In this document: piece by piece, positions 42,909-51,745 of the stretch | How positions within the stretch are numbered: position 1 is the first letter of the stretch | Layout of the letters: every line of letters starts with the position of its first letter | Assembly: GCF_002205635.1 (NCBI RefSeq) | Contig: NZ_NISJ01000003.1 | Coordinates: 342,397-406,396 of the forward strand | Length of the DNA: 64,000 nucleotides | Reading direction: 5' to 3' | Origin: Sphingopyxis witflariensis | GTDB taxonomy: Bacteria; Pseudomonadota; Alphaproteobacteria; Sphingomonadales; Sphingomonadaceae | Program-made: the position numbers and the translations under genes | Notes under the pieces: generated by a model | Database searches by the model: none | What the model was told of the DNA's origin: nothing | What the model saw: only the letters and a program-made list of their open reading frames with translations

Positions 42909-43514
42909 GACGTAATCCCGAAAGCGGCCCGTGTTTTAAGCGGAGCAGCGGTCATGCGCGCTGACGTGACGAAAGCACTGGCGCGCAGCTTCTTCGAAGA
43001 ATGGGCAAGGACGGGCTATGCGGGACTGAGCCTCGAACGGGTGGCGCGAACTGCAGGGGTCGGCAAGGCGGCGCTCTACCGCCGCTGGCCGGACAAGGTG
43101 TCGATGGCCAGCGATCTGCTGTCGCAGGTCGGGTTGACGATGACCGACGTGGAAGAGCACGGCTCGCTGGAGGCTGATCTGCAAGCGGTGCTTCTCGCTA
43201 TCCGCCGCGTTCTGAGGCATCCCAAGGTGCGGCGGATTCTGACCGACCTTCATGGCGAGATCGAGCGGACGCCGGCATTGGAATTGGCGATCCGGCCTTT
43301 CCAACGTGCCCGACGCGAGCGGATCAACGGGCTGATAGATCGGGCGATCGAACGTCGGGAAGTGTCGCCCTCAGTGGACCGTGAGATGGCAGCCGACCTC
43401 ATCGCAGCCCCGTTATATTGGCGGATCGCGGTACTGGGCGGACGATCGGATCGCGCCTACATCGAACGGCTTGCCCGCATCACGGGCGCTGCGCTTCGAG
43501 CAAACCAAGCGTAG
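42891..43514 (+). CDS. TetR family transcriptional regulator
   Basis: The 207-residue protein has a helix-turn-helix LERVARTAGVGKAALYRRWPDKVSMAS after a 40-residue N-terminal leader. ATG 42891 is preceded by AGGAAGG; ATG 42954 (MRADVTKAL) is an alternative matching the usual TetR start. It is divergent from the NmrA/SnoaL operon and likely represses it through the two GGAACG-type sites. Confidence 0.9.
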   Translation: MEHKRSDVIPKAARVLSGAAVMRADVTKALARSFFEEWARTGYAGLSLERVARTAGVGKAALYRRWPDKVSMASDLLSQVGLTMTDVEEHGSLEADLQAVLLAIRRVLRHPKVRRILTDLHGEIERTPALELAIRPFQRARRERINGLIDRAIERREVSPSVDREMAADLIAAPLYWRIAVLGGRSDRAYIERLARITGAALRANQA

Positions 43515-43559
43515 CATATTTCCAAAGCGACAGGGACGCGGCGTTCTCGTTTGGGGAGC

Positions 43560-44099
43560 TTATGCGTCGCCGTCCTTCGTCCGGTCCACCCCTCGTTCAA
43601 GCAATTCCGCATCGATGGGGCAGTTGGGGCAGCCCTCGTAGCAGCACAGGCGGCAGATGCGGTAGGAATGCTCCAGGTTCTCCAGGCGATCGCGCAGGAC
43701 GCGCTCGGCTATGTTGCACAGGATTTTCAGTTCGTCAGGCTTCAGGATCGATAATCCTTCGGCAATGACCTCATCGCGCGCGGCAAGAACCTCGTCGCTC
43801 GCGATCATTCCGGCCGGCGTGAGATGGAGGGCCCGCGTGCGCCCATCAGACGAATGCTCCCGGCGTTCGATCAATCCCTCGGCAGCCAATCGATCCACTA
43901 GGCGAACGGTCCCTGCATGGGAAAGGCCCACCCCGACCGCAAGCATGCGAATCGAGAGGCCGGGCTGGTGCGCGAGCAGCGCCAGTGCCGAGCCGGCGGG
44001 GCCCGCTTCCGGCGCCCGCGACGAACTAGCGCGAACGATGTCGTCGCTGATCATGAGTGCGAACGCGCCAAATATATTGCGGTCTCGAGGTCCATCCAT
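43560..44099 (-). CDS. MarR family regulator with C-terminal Cys cluster (copy 2)
   Basis: About 179 residues from ATG 44099 (MDGPRDRNIFGAF); ATG 44135 would add 12 residues through a degenerate operator. The winged helix reads LSIRMLAVGVGLSHAGTVRLVDRL. The C-terminal cluster is CRLCCYEGCPNCP, with the same C-x2-C-x4-C-x2-C spacing as copy 1 plus an extra Cys. It is probably autoregulated. Confidence 0.88.
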   Translation of the reverse strand: MDGPRDRNIFGAFALMISDDIVRASSSRAPEAGPAGSALALLAHQPGLSIRMLAVGVGLSHAGTVRLVDRLAAEGLIERREHSSDGRTRALHLTPAGMIASDEVLAARDEVIAEGLSILKPDELKILCNIAERVLRDRLENLEHSYRICRLCCYEGCPNCPIDAELLERGVDRTKDGDA

Positions 44100-44106
44100 C
44101 GCCGCG

Positions 44107-44129
44107 TCTATATGTGCGCGGAGCATAGA
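44107..44129. promoter_or_regulatory. MarR-type operator, degenerate (site M4)
   Basis: An inverted repeat TCTAT...ATAGA (44107-44111/44125-44129) enclosing a GTGCGCGGAGC core, directly upstream of the ATG at 44099. The placement, next to the start codon, is like that of M1. The arm sequence is related to, but not the same as, the 19-bp palindrome. Confidence 0.45.
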
Positions 44130-44383
44130 CAGCAAGTCATTGCCTAGCCTCCTTTCAGCCGCGCTTTGGACGATGAAATCGCAGTTTTATAGGGGTTTTG
44201 ATTCTACCGACGGATAGAGCGCGCCAAAAAAAACGCGTCCATCTTATCGAGAGAGTGGGTCGGATTGATACCTTGAGGCTATGGCGCGCATCTCTCCGGT
44301 AGGGAAACTACTCGAGGTGGCGGCTGAGAATTGCAGCGTGTCCGCGCCGCCGCGCGAGTGACTGTCCGCAAGCCGCGAGATTG

Positions 44384-45061
44384 TCAGCGGTGTCGCACCT
44401 CCACCATGTCCCCGCGAGCGATGATGATTGTATCGATTTCACCGAGAAACAGACCATGTTCCGCGACGCCCGGGATTGCGGCGACCGTGGCGGCGATGGC
44501 GCGCGGCGCTGGTATCTTATCCAGGGCAGCGTCCAGAATGTAATTGCCCTGATCCGTGAGGAACGGCGTGCCATCGGTTGAGCGAAGAGTGACACGGGCT
44601 CCGAGTTCGGCCAGTCGCGCACGGACAAACTCGCTGGCAAAAGGGACCACCTCCACCGGCAGGGGGAATTTGCCGAGCTGGGCAACAAGCTTGCTGGAAT
44701 CGACGATGATGATCACGCGCGTGGAGGCGGCCGCAATGACCTTCTCGCGCAGCAGAGCGCCGCCTCCGCCCTTGATGGCTTGGAAGCGATCATCGATTTC
44801 ATCGGCGCCGTCGATCATCAGGTCGAGAGCGCTAAGCTGTTGAAAGGGAACCAGCGGCACCGCGAGACGGCGAGCCAGGGCTTCGGTCGCTTGGGATGTG
44901 GCCACCGCGGTGATGCGAAGGCCGCGCTTGATGCGCTCGCTGAGACTTCTCACGGCATAAGCAGCGGTGCTTCCGGTCCCCAACCCGACAAGCATGCCAT
45001 CGCGAACCTCGTCGACTGCTTTCGCCGCAGCGATCGCTTTCTCAGCGTCGAAGTTGGTCAT
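44384..45061 (-). CDS. rpiA: ribose-5-phosphate isomerase A
   Basis: The 225-residue protein starts MTNFDAEKAIAAAKAVDEVRDG after GGAGG. Family motifs are VGLGTGSTAAYAV, LMIDGADEIDDRFQAIKGGGGAL (in overlapping parts) and IIIVDSSKLV. It interconverts ribose-5-P and ribulose-5-P in the pentose phosphate pathway. It is divergent from gap, with MarR-type site M3 in between. No shared LysR-type motif lies near it. Confidence 0.93.
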   Translation of the reverse strand: MTNFDAEKAIAAAKAVDEVRDGMLVGLGTGSTAAYAVRSLSERIKRGLRITAVATSQATEALARRLAVPLVPFQQLSALDLMIDGADEIDDRFQAIKGGGGALLREKVIAAASTRVIIIVDSSKLVAQLGKFPLPVEVVPFASEFVRARLAELGARVTLRSTDGTPFLTDQGNYILDAALDKIPAPRAIAATVAAIPGVAEHGLFLGEIDTIIIARGDMVEVRHR

Positions 45062-45211
45062 CGATCGAGAACCTCCTTCCCGGCCGATCCGCCAGCCTCG
45101 CGCCCTGCGGGATGCAGTCGTGCGAACAAGGTTTGGCCCGGCCAACTCGGTAGGCCGTTACCACTTCCGCCGTCACTTGTCGTGTTGACGTTCATGAGAC
45201 GCACGGATAGG

Positions 45212-45230
45212 TCTATGCGCGGCGCATATA
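45212..45230. promoter_or_regulatory. MarR-type operator, one mismatch (site M3)
   Basis: TCTATGCGCGGCGCATATA, in the gap between the divergent rpiA and gap genes (120 bp upstream of the gap start). TTGACG (45185-45190) may be a rightward -35. The site could control either gene. Confidence 0.72.
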
Positions 45231-45349
45231 TCTGTGTGACGTGCCATGCATTCGCTCTCACCGTCTGATGTTCGGCGCCCAGTTCAACCGCGCCGTGCGA
45301 CACTGCGCGCAAAGGCAGGGCTGGTTCTGCGAAACAAAGGAAGACGCGA

Positions 45350-46357
45350 ATGACTATAAGGGTCGCTATCAATGGCTTTGGACGCATCGGACGTCTTACC
45401 TTGCGTTCGATCATCGAACTGGGCCGCGAGGACATCGAGGTCGTGGCGATCAATGACCTCGGCCCCGTCGCTACGCTGGCGCATCTCCTGCGATATGACT
45501 CGGTCCATGGTCCGTATCGGGGATCCATCGAAACCGGCGAAGACTGGATCGATGTCGGGTCCGGGAAGATCATGGTGTCATCGGAGCACGATCCGGCAGA
45601 TCTTTCGCACGCAAGCCTCGGCGTCGACATCGCGCTCGAATGTACGGGATTTTTCACCTCGAAGGAAAAGGCGAGTGCCCACCGTCGAGCAGGTGCGAAG
45701 CGCGTTCTCGTTTCTGCGCCTTGCGACGGGGCCGACAAGACGATCGTCTTCAAGGTCAATCACGAAACATTGACCGCAGAGGACGTCGTGGTCTCCAACG
45801 GATCCTGCACGACAAATGTGCTCGCGCCGGTCGCCAAGGTGCTGAACGATCTCTTCGGGATCGAACGCGGCTATATGACCACAGTCCACGCCTACACGGG
45901 TGACCAGCCGAGCCTGGATACTGTTCACAAGGATCTGTACCGCGCACGCGCTGCCGCGCTATCGATGATTCCGACCTCGACCGGGGCTGCAAAGGCGATC
46001 GGACTGGTTCTGCCTGAATTGCGAGGCAAGCTGCATGGATCGTCGATCCGCGTACCGACACCGAACGTGTCCGTCATCGACCTGGCCGTATCGGCTGCGA
46101 GGGAGGTTACGATAGAAGAGGTGAACGGCGCCATTCAGCACGCCGCAGACGGCGCAATGAGCGGCGTCCTCGCTGTGACCGCCGAGCCTTTGGTGTCCGT
46201 TGATCTGACGCACCGCACCGAATCTTCCATCGTCGCCTTGCCTCAGACAGACGTCATCGATGGCAGGATGGTTCGCGTCCTCGCCTGGTATGACAACGAG
46301 TGGAGCTTTGCCACGCGCATGGCGGACACCGCGCTGGCGATGGCCAAGCTGATTTAG
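45350..46357 (+). CDS. gap: glyceraldehyde-3-phosphate dehydrogenase, type I
   Basis: The 335-residue protein starts MTIRVAINGFGRIGRLTLRS, with the NAD loop. The catalytic Cys is in SNGSCTTNVLAPV (about residue 153), against ASCTTN in classical enzymes. The C-terminus WYDNEWSFATRMADTAL is normal. It is a key peroxide target, so an ICE-borne copy could replace the oxidised host enzyme; this is inference. It is followed by a strong terminator. Confidence 0.94.
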   Translation: MTIRVAINGFGRIGRLTLRSIIELGREDIEVVAINDLGPVATLAHLLRYDSVHGPYRGSIETGEDWIDVGSGKIMVSSEHDPADLSHASLGVDIALECTGFFTSKEKASAHRRAGAKRVLVSAPCDGADKTIVFKVNHETLTAEDVVVSNGSCTTNVLAPVAKVLNDLFGIERGYMTTVHAYTGDQPSLDTVHKDLYRARAAALSMIPTSTGAAKAIGLVLPELRGKLHGSSIRVPTPNVSVIDLAVSAAREVTIEEVNGAIQHAADGAMSGVLAVTAEPLVSVDLTHRTESSIVALPQTDVIDGRMVRVLAWYDNEWSFATRMADTALAMAKLI

Positions 46358-46696
46358 CGATAACCGCGCTAGAGGCGCTGACGCGCAGGCATCGGAGCAT
46401 CGGGCGCCTACTGTTGCGCGATTGCATCATGGGCGCCGCATTCCGTTGCGGCTGGCCGATTTCGATAGCGCTGGTCGGGCGCGGATGTATGCGCGTCCGT
46501 GCGACCCAAATGGAGGGCTCCTCCATTCAACTTTGGCGGCCTTTCAGGCCGCCTTTTTTGCGCGTCAACGAGCCCCTTACCTAATTTGGCGAAGCCGCCA
46601 TTGGCGAGCATGCGATCCATGCGGAACAGACTCCGCAATGTCTGTCGCCAAGGCGCGCCGCCCTTGCACTGATTGAACGGCGCGCTGCCATGTCAC
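46358..46696. other. 339-bp gap without a supported gene
   Basis: The gap holds the terminator listed at 46535-46559. Short frames on both strands lack ribosome-binding sites and domains. Nothing else is supported. Confidence 0.5.
46535..46559 (+). terminator. intrinsic terminator downstream of gap
   Basis: GGCGGCC (46535-46541) pairs with GGCCGCC (46547-46553) with a 5-nt loop, followed by six T residues (46554-46559). It is a classical Rho-independent terminator for rightward transcription. Confidence 0.88.
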
Positions 46697-47206
46697 TCAG
46701 TCGGTGCGACCGACCTCGTAGAGAAACCAGGCCCGGCGTTCAGCTTCGTCGGTCCAGGTGTCGATGAGACCGGACGTTCCATTATCCTTGGCGGCGTCGG
46801 CGATATCCTTGGCGCGCCGCAGCGATTCCACCATGCTGAGATTGTCCGCACGCAGTTCGGCAAGCATGTCCTGCGGCTTCACGAAGTCGGCATCATTATC
46901 CTTGATTGTCTGGTGGCGAGCCACATCGCCGATCGAGCGGATCGTGGTGTTCCCCGTCTTTCGCGCGCGCTCGGCGATCGCATCCGTCACCGCGAGAATT
47001 TCGGCCGCCTGTTCATCGAGCAACAAATGATAATCCCGAAAATAGGGGCCCGAGACGTGCCAGTGGAAGTTCTTCGTTTTCAGATACACCGCGTAGCTGT
47101 CGGCCAGGATGATCTTCAGTGCGTCGGCGACCGTCATCGCCGCGCGTTCGTCCAGATCCGACGGCGATGCGGGCGCAGCGGCAGTTGCAATCGTCATTCT
47201 TATCAC
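46697..47206 (-). CDS. dps: DNA-binding ferritin-like protein Dps
   Basis: The 169-residue protein starts MIRMTIATAAAPASPSDLDERA (ATG 47206; MTIATA at 47197 is an alternative). The ferroxidase site is NFHWHVSGPYFRDYHLLLDEQ, and MAELRADNLS-like helices follow. Dps oxidises Fe2+ with peroxide and protects DNA. It is the gene controlled by site L6. Confidence 0.94.
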   Translation of the reverse strand: MIRMTIATAAAPASPSDLDERAAMTVADALKIILADSYAVYLKTKNFHWHVSGPYFRDYHLLLDEQAAEILAVTDAIAERARKTGNTTIRSIGDVARHQTIKDNDADFVKPQDMLAELRADNLSMVESLRRAKDIADAAKDNGTSGLIDTWTDEAERRAWFLYEVGRTD

Positions 47207-47332
47207 TCCTTCAATGATAGCACGCGATGAGGATGTCCGGGACGCGCATCAGAAATTTCTATGTCGAAAGCGCTCGCTGCGACCCGCCTGCTCTTTCACG
47301 CGGCGTCCCCTCGTCCAATAAGTCGAAGCGGA

Positions 47333-47387
47333 AGAATGAAGTTCGCCGGGCGCGAAGTCCAATAGAGCGAGACTATAGTTTCCATAG
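47333..47387 (-). promoter_or_regulatory. shared LysR-type promoter, site L6
   Basis: Read leftward: CTATGGAAACTATAG (47373-47387), 8 bp, TATTGGAC with -35 TTGGAC at 47357-47362, an 18-bp spacer, and -10 CATTCT at 47333-47338. It points to dps (start 47206). The palindrome is identical to that of L2. Confidence 0.82.
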
Positions 47388-47503
47388 CCGAGGCAGCGAC
47401 TGCGTCGGCGGTTGGAACCACAAACTTGCGCCATCGGACCGATCGGGCGAGGACGCGTTCGCAATGGGCGTCCAGCCGCAACACGAGCGCCAGCCTCATG
47501 GCT

Positions 47504-47737
47504 CTATGACGTGTTGGTCGATCGTCGTCGCTGCTTGCTGAACTCCCGGTCGCTGGCGATAAAACGGCCTATCATCGCTGGAATAATCCGCTCGGGCGGA
47601 AGCGGTGCGGCCAGTCCCGTCAACTTCGCATGGACCGCCGCATATTGCGTAAGCTCCCGGTATAGATCACCGGGTAGTTCGAGCGTCAGCTTGGCCGGCT
47701 TTTCCTCGACGATCGGGCCCAGCCTGAGCCTGGTCAT
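47504..47737 (-). CDS. DUF2274 domain protein of the conjugation module
   Basis: The 77-residue protein starts MTRLRLGPIVEEKPAKLTLELPGD. It matches the DUF2274 pattern (LTLELPGDLYRELTQYAAVHA, read in parts), a small domain that regularly follows trbI. It overlaps the trbI end by 4 bp (47734). Its role in transfer is unknown; it is a ribbon-helix-helix-like candidate. Confidence 0.87.
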   Translation of the reverse strand: MTRLRLGPIVEEKPAKLTLELPGDLYRELTQYAAVHAKLTGLAAPLPPERIIPAMIGRFIASDREFSKQRRRSTNTS

Positions 47738-48945
47738 CGCTCGCTCCCACGCAAAGGTTCGAGGATCAGATCGCGGGTGACGATGACGCGAAGCGCGAAC
47801 CCGGGCCGGATCGTTATCGTGGGCGGGATGCGAAGCTGCCGCTCGACCACTTGGCGTCCCGTCTCATTGAAACTGTCCTGCGTCCCGGCGCGTGCGGCCT
47901 GCACAAGACGGTCCTCGTCGCTGGCGCCGAACTCGGCGCCGACGCCCAGCAGCGTCGAGACGAGCGCGGCTTTCAGCATAGACCCCCAATGATAGTTGGT
48001 CCGGTCGGCAAGACCCGCCATGCCGGCGGTATCGGCGCCCGGCAGGCGGTCGAGCGCGATCGAGCTCCCGCCGGGAAGGATCAGGCGATCCCATGCGAGC
48101 AGCACCCGGCGCTGCCCCGCGGCCACGTCGCTGTCATATTCGCCGATGAGACGCGCGCCCTGCGGAATGAGCAGGATTCGCCCCGTGGGACTGTCATAGA
48201 CATTTTGGGTCACCTGCGCGGTGATCTGGCCCGGAAGGTCGGACCGGATGCCGGTGATCAGGGCGGCCGGGATCACAGCGCCCGCCTGCACCACATAGGG
48301 CGATGACGGCTCGGTCAGGCGTGACGCGCTTTCAGGAGAACGGGGATTGCCCTGGCCAAGGAAGCGCTGTTGCCGGTCGGCGGGCCCCGAAGGCGCCTGC
48401 GCCGCAGGAGCGGGCGGCACGCTGCCAAGATCGACAGCCGGCGCGCCTGGGGCGACGGCTGGCGCACCGCCCAGAAAGAGACGGCTCGCGCGCGCCGATT
48501 CAATCTCTTGCGCGGTGCGGATCCGCGCTTGCTCTGCCGCCGCTACCCGCGGATCGGGCGGAGGCGGCGCGCCCATTGGCGGCACAGGGACGGTCTCGCC
48601 ATTCTCGCGCGCGGCGAGGATCGGTCGCCCAAGATCGCCCGGGAGCGGATCGCCGAGTTTCGGGATCTTGCCATAATCGCCCGGCGCGCCGGTCACGAGC
48701 TCGGACTTGTTCGAGCGGTCGCTATCGTAGAGATTCTCGGCGACCTTCGGTTTGCCCGGTTGCAGCGCGTACAGAAGCGCACCGCCGATCGCGATCCCCG
48801 ATACACTCCCGATGATGGCAAGCGCCTTGCGCGAAAGCCGCATCACTTGGGGCGGCTCGGCGCCGAGCCGAAAGGGTTCGGCGTCGGGGGACGGCGCAGG
48901 CGCAGGCTCTGCCGCAATCTCCTCCTCGCGTTCCGGCCCGCTCAC
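47734..48945 (-). CDS. trbI: conjugal transfer protein TrbI (VirB10-like)
   Basis: The 403-residue protein has a short cytoplasmic N-terminus, one membrane helix (ALAIIGSVSGIAIGGALLYAL), a Pro-rich linker, and the VirB10 C-terminal domain (VVQAGAVIPAALITGIRSDLPG, ILLIPQGARLIGEYDS). It spans the envelope and links inner and outer membrane parts of the type IV secretion channel. It overlaps trbG by 4 bp. Confidence 0.95.
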   Translation of the reverse strand: MSGPEREEEIAAEPAPAPSPDAEPFRLGAEPPQVMRLSRKALAIIGSVSGIAIGGALLYALQPGKPKVAENLYDSDRSNKSELVTGAPGDYGKIPKLGDPLPGDLGRPILAARENGETVPVPPMGAPPPPDPRVAAAEQARIRTAQEIESARASRLFLGGAPAVAPGAPAVDLGSVPPAPAAQAPSGPADRQQRFLGQGNPRSPESASRLTEPSSPYVVQAGAVIPAALITGIRSDLPGQITAQVTQNVYDSPTGRILLIPQGARLIGEYDSDVAAGQRRVLLAWDRLILPGGSSIALDRLPGADTAGMAGLADRTNYHWGSMLKAALVSTLLGVGAEFGASDEDRLVQAARAGTQDSFNETGRQVVERQLRIPPTITIRPGFALRVIVTRDLILEPLRGSER

Positions 48946-49778
48946 GAGCGCCCCCGCTCGATGACGACCTTGCGCGCCGCGCGGCCGGCGCCCATGCGAA
49001 GCTCGCCGCGTTCGAACAAGCGATCGACGATCATGAAGCGGCCATGGATGCGGTAGTTCAGCAGCTCTGCCGCCCCCTTTTCGTCCGCCGCAAACAGCGG
49101 CGGCATGTCGCCGGTCGCAATGCCGTCGCCAAACTCGATGAAGATCTGCCGCCCGTCATCGAAAACACGGACCGGGCGCCAGTCGGGCTTGTCGCCCGAA
49201 AGCCTGTAGCGAAAATTGAGCGCCGCGAGATCGAGCCCCGCCGCCACGGGCGTGATGCGGTCGTGTTCGGCCGCGGCGGCGCGCAGCGCGATCAGTTCGG
49301 CTTCCGGATAGGACCAGGACACCGAGGCCATATAGGTGGCGGGCGTCGCGCGCAGCTCGATATGATAGGTCCGGCGGCTGGTGTTGATGACGATATTCGT
49401 CATGATATCGGGCCGCGTCGGCTTCACCAGGATATGTACCCGGCGGCTGGCTCCGCTGCCGCTCACAGTGTCGCCGATGATCCAGCGGACCGTATCGCCG
49501 GCGGCAACGGGTCCCGGCCCGACGAGCTCCTCACCCTCCTGCAGCACGATATCGGTGACCTGCCCCGGCGATGCGTAAACCTGGTAGAGTGCCCCTTCGG
49601 CCCAGGCATATTTCTGGATAGCATTGAGGAAGGTGGCCCGATCGGGCTGGACACGAGCGGCATCATTCGCGCGACCGACATTCTGGCGCGGATCGCGGCT
49701 TTCAGCGGCAATCGAAGGCGACGCGAGACCAAGCAAGGCGGCGCCGGCGAGAAGAAATTCGGGGAAAACGGGCTTCAT
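48942..49778 (-). CDS. trbG: conjugal transfer protein TrbG (VirB9-like)
   Basis: The 278-residue protein has a signal peptide (MKPVFPEFLLAGAALLGLAS). The VirB9/CagX domain includes YHIELRATPATYMASVSWSYP and VFDDGRQIFIEFGDG. It forms the outer-membrane ring of the T4SS with TrbI. The start ATG 49778 overlaps trbF (stop 49775). Confidence 0.95.
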   Translation of the reverse strand: MKPVFPEFLLAGAALLGLASPSIAAESRDPRQNVGRANDAARVQPDRATFLNAIQKYAWAEGALYQVYASPGQVTDIVLQEGEELVGPGPVAAGDTVRWIIGDTVSGSGASRRVHILVKPTRPDIMTNIVINTSRRTYHIELRATPATYMASVSWSYPEAELIALRAAAAEHDRITPVAAGLDLAALNFRYRLSGDKPDWRPVRVFDDGRQIFIEFGDGIATGDMPPLFAADEKGAAELLNYRIHGRFMIVDRLFERGELRMGAGRAARKVVIERGRS

Positions 49779-50458
49779 TGATTGAGCTCCTTGGACCATG
49801 AAATAGCGGACACAAAAACGCCGAGCGGATTGCGGCGCAGCGCGTCCGGGGTGCGCGGCGGTACATGGGTGACGGTGAGGATGGCGGACCAGCGCGACGT
49901 CTCGATCAGGCTGCCGTCCTGATAGCGGCGCTCGGTCCAAGCGATCCGGAAGCTGTCCTTCGAAGCGCGGATCACGCTCGACACATCGACCGCGACCTGG
50001 ACCCTGCCGACCTCGGCGAAGGGGTCGTTATTGCGCGCATGGTCGTTGAGCGCCTGGGCGCCCGTCGCCGTGGTGAAATCATAGGCCGAAAGCCAGTCCT
50101 TGCGCAGCACGACCGGATCGGCGGGGATCGAGCGAACATGCTCGATGAAACGCGCGAGGTGAAAGGCGGTCTGCGGGTCAGTTGGCTGATAATCCCCGTC
50201 CGCCGGGGCGACCGCGCGAGCCTCGCCGAGTTTGTCGACTTCGACCACCCAGGGCGTGATCGTACCGCGCGCCGAATGCCAGACGAGGCCGCCGGCGAGA
50301 CCGCCCGAGAGGAGGAGCGAACCGAAAAAGGCGAGGCGCCAGTTCTTCGCCTGCACCCGCGCCGAACCGATGCGATCGTCCCAGACCTGCGCGGCGCGCT
50401 GATAGGGCGTGACGGGCTCCGGCGTGCGACCATAATGATTGCTGGGTCTTCTGAACAT
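49775..50458 (-). CDS. trbF: conjugal transfer protein TrbF (VirB8-like)
   Basis: The 227-residue protein starts MFRRPSNHYGRTPEPVTPYQRAAQ, with one membrane helix (LAFFGSLLLSGGLAGGLVW) and a periplasmic NTF2-like domain (ITPWVVEVDKLGEARAVAP). It is the assembly platform of the inner-membrane complex. Confidence 0.94.
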   Translation of the reverse strand: MFRRPSNHYGRTPEPVTPYQRAAQVWDDRIGSARVQAKNWRLAFFGSLLLSGGLAGGLVWHSARGTITPWVVEVDKLGEARAVAPADGDYQPTDPQTAFHLARFIEHVRSIPADPVVLRKDWLSAYDFTTATGAQALNDHARNNDPFAEVGRVQVAVDVSSVIRASKDSFRIAWTERRYQDGSLIETSRWSAILTVTHVPPRTPDALRRNPLGVFVSAISWSKELNQ

Positions 50459-50464
50459 GTTCGA

Positions 50465-51745
50465 TCAGTCCTTTTCGCTGATGTCGGGAGCCGAGGCGCC
50501 GCCGTGGCTGTCGCCGCCCTTGAGAGTGTGGGCACCGATGGTCGCACCCTGCGTCATCATCTGGCGGCGGCGCATCGCGGCCGCCCATGCGGGAGGGCCG
50601 TCGGCAGGCTGGGAGGGCGCAGCGCTCTCGGCGGGCCCGCTGCGCCCGGCCTCGAAGTCGGCTCGTAGCTTCTCCGCGGCGCGCCGAAGCGGCGATGCCG
50701 CGCCGCTCGCGGCCGTGCGTGCGACATTGGCCAAGCCGGAACCGACCGCCCCTGCCCCGCTCTTCCCGGCCGCTCCGGCTGAATAGGCCGCCGAGGCGCT
50801 GCCGGCCCCGCGCGCGCCCGCTGCAGCGGCGCCGCGCGCCGCGGTGGCGGCCGCACCGCCGGCGAGCGTCGCGCCGGCTGCACCCGCGGCGAGCGTCGCG
50901 CCCGCAGCGACGGCGGTCCCTGCAGCCGCACCGGCTCCGAGCTGCGGCCCGCCCGCGACGATGCCGTTGGCGACGCTGGGGCCGAAGATACCGAGCCCGA
51001 GAAGCGTCAGCGCGCCAAGCGCGATCGCCATTGCCTGTTCGATATCGGGTTCAGGACCGACGCCGGCATCGAGAAAGCGGTCGAACAAGGTCGTCCCGAT
51101 GCCGGTGATGACCGCGAGCACGAGAAGCTTGATGCCCGAGGAAATGATATGACCCAGCACGCGCTCGGCCATGAAGGCCGTCCGCCCGAAGAAAGCGAAG
51201 GGGATAAGGACGAAGCCCGCGAGCGTCACGAGCTTGAATTCGAGGATCGTCACGAAGACCTGCACCGCGAGGATGAAGAAGGCGAGCACCACGATCACCC
51301 AGGCGACGAGCAGGATCAGGATCTGGACGAAATTGGTGAAGAGACCGACCGGCCCCAGAAGATCGGCCGATGCGTCGAGCAGGGGCTCGGCGGCATCGAG
51401 CCCGGTCGCCGCGACGAAACCCGGACGCATGAAGTCGCCGATCGCCATGGCGCCGCCGCTCGCTTTCAGGCCAAGCCCAGCGAAACTTTCGAGCATGATC
51501 GTCGCCAGGCTCTGGAAATTGCCGATGATGAAGGCGAAGACGCCGATATAGAGCGTCTTCTTGACGAGACGCTGGAGGATGTCCTCGTCGGCGCCCCACG
51601 CCCAGAAGAGCGCCGCGATCGTGACGTCGATGACGATCAGCGTCGACGACAGAAAGCCGACTTCACCGCCGAGCAGCCCGAAGCCGCTGTCGATATAGGT
51701 CGAGAAGACCGACAGGAATTGATCGATTACCCCGGTGTCATTCAT
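50465..51745 (-). CDS. trbL: conjugal transfer protein TrbL (VirB6-like)
   Basis: The 426-residue protein has about six membrane segments in the first two-thirds and a long Ala/Gly-rich tail (AAAGARGAGSASAAYSAGAAG) ending in a Pro-rich charged region. VirB6-like proteins form the inner-membrane channel. The start is ATG 51745, overlapping trbK by 4 bp. Confidence 0.93.
   Translation of the reverse strand: MNDTGVIDQFLSVFSTYIDSGFGLLGGEVGFLSSTLIVIDVTIAALFWAWGADEDILQRLVKKTLYIGVFAFIIGNFQSLATIMLESFAGLGLKASGGAMAIGDFMRPGFVAATGLDAAEPLLDASADLLGPVGLFTNFVQILILLVAWVIVVLAFFILAVQVFVTILEFKLVTLAGFVLIPFAFFGRTAFMAERVLGHIISSGIKLLVLAVITGIGTTLFDRFLDAGVGPEPDIEQAMAIALGALTLLGLGIFGPSVANGIVAGGPQLGAGAAAGTAVAAGATLAAGAAGATLAGGAAATAARGAAAAGARGAGSASAAYSAGAAGKSGAGAVGSGLANVARTAASGAASPLRRAAEKLRADFEAGRSGPAESAAPSQPADGPPAWAAAMRRRQMMTQGATIGAHTLKGGDSHGGASAPDISEKD

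Noticed and set aside
45185..45230. A full sigma-70 promoter for gap overlapping site M3.
   Set aside because: TTGACG is acceptable as -35, but no convincing -10 lies at 16-18 bp, so only the operator is reported.
17793..47387. The seven LysR-type sites considered as copies of a dispersed repeat or MITE.
   Set aside because: Only the promoter-like positions are conserved; spacer sequences differ, there are no terminal inverted repeats or target duplications, and the orientation always follows the neighbouring gene.
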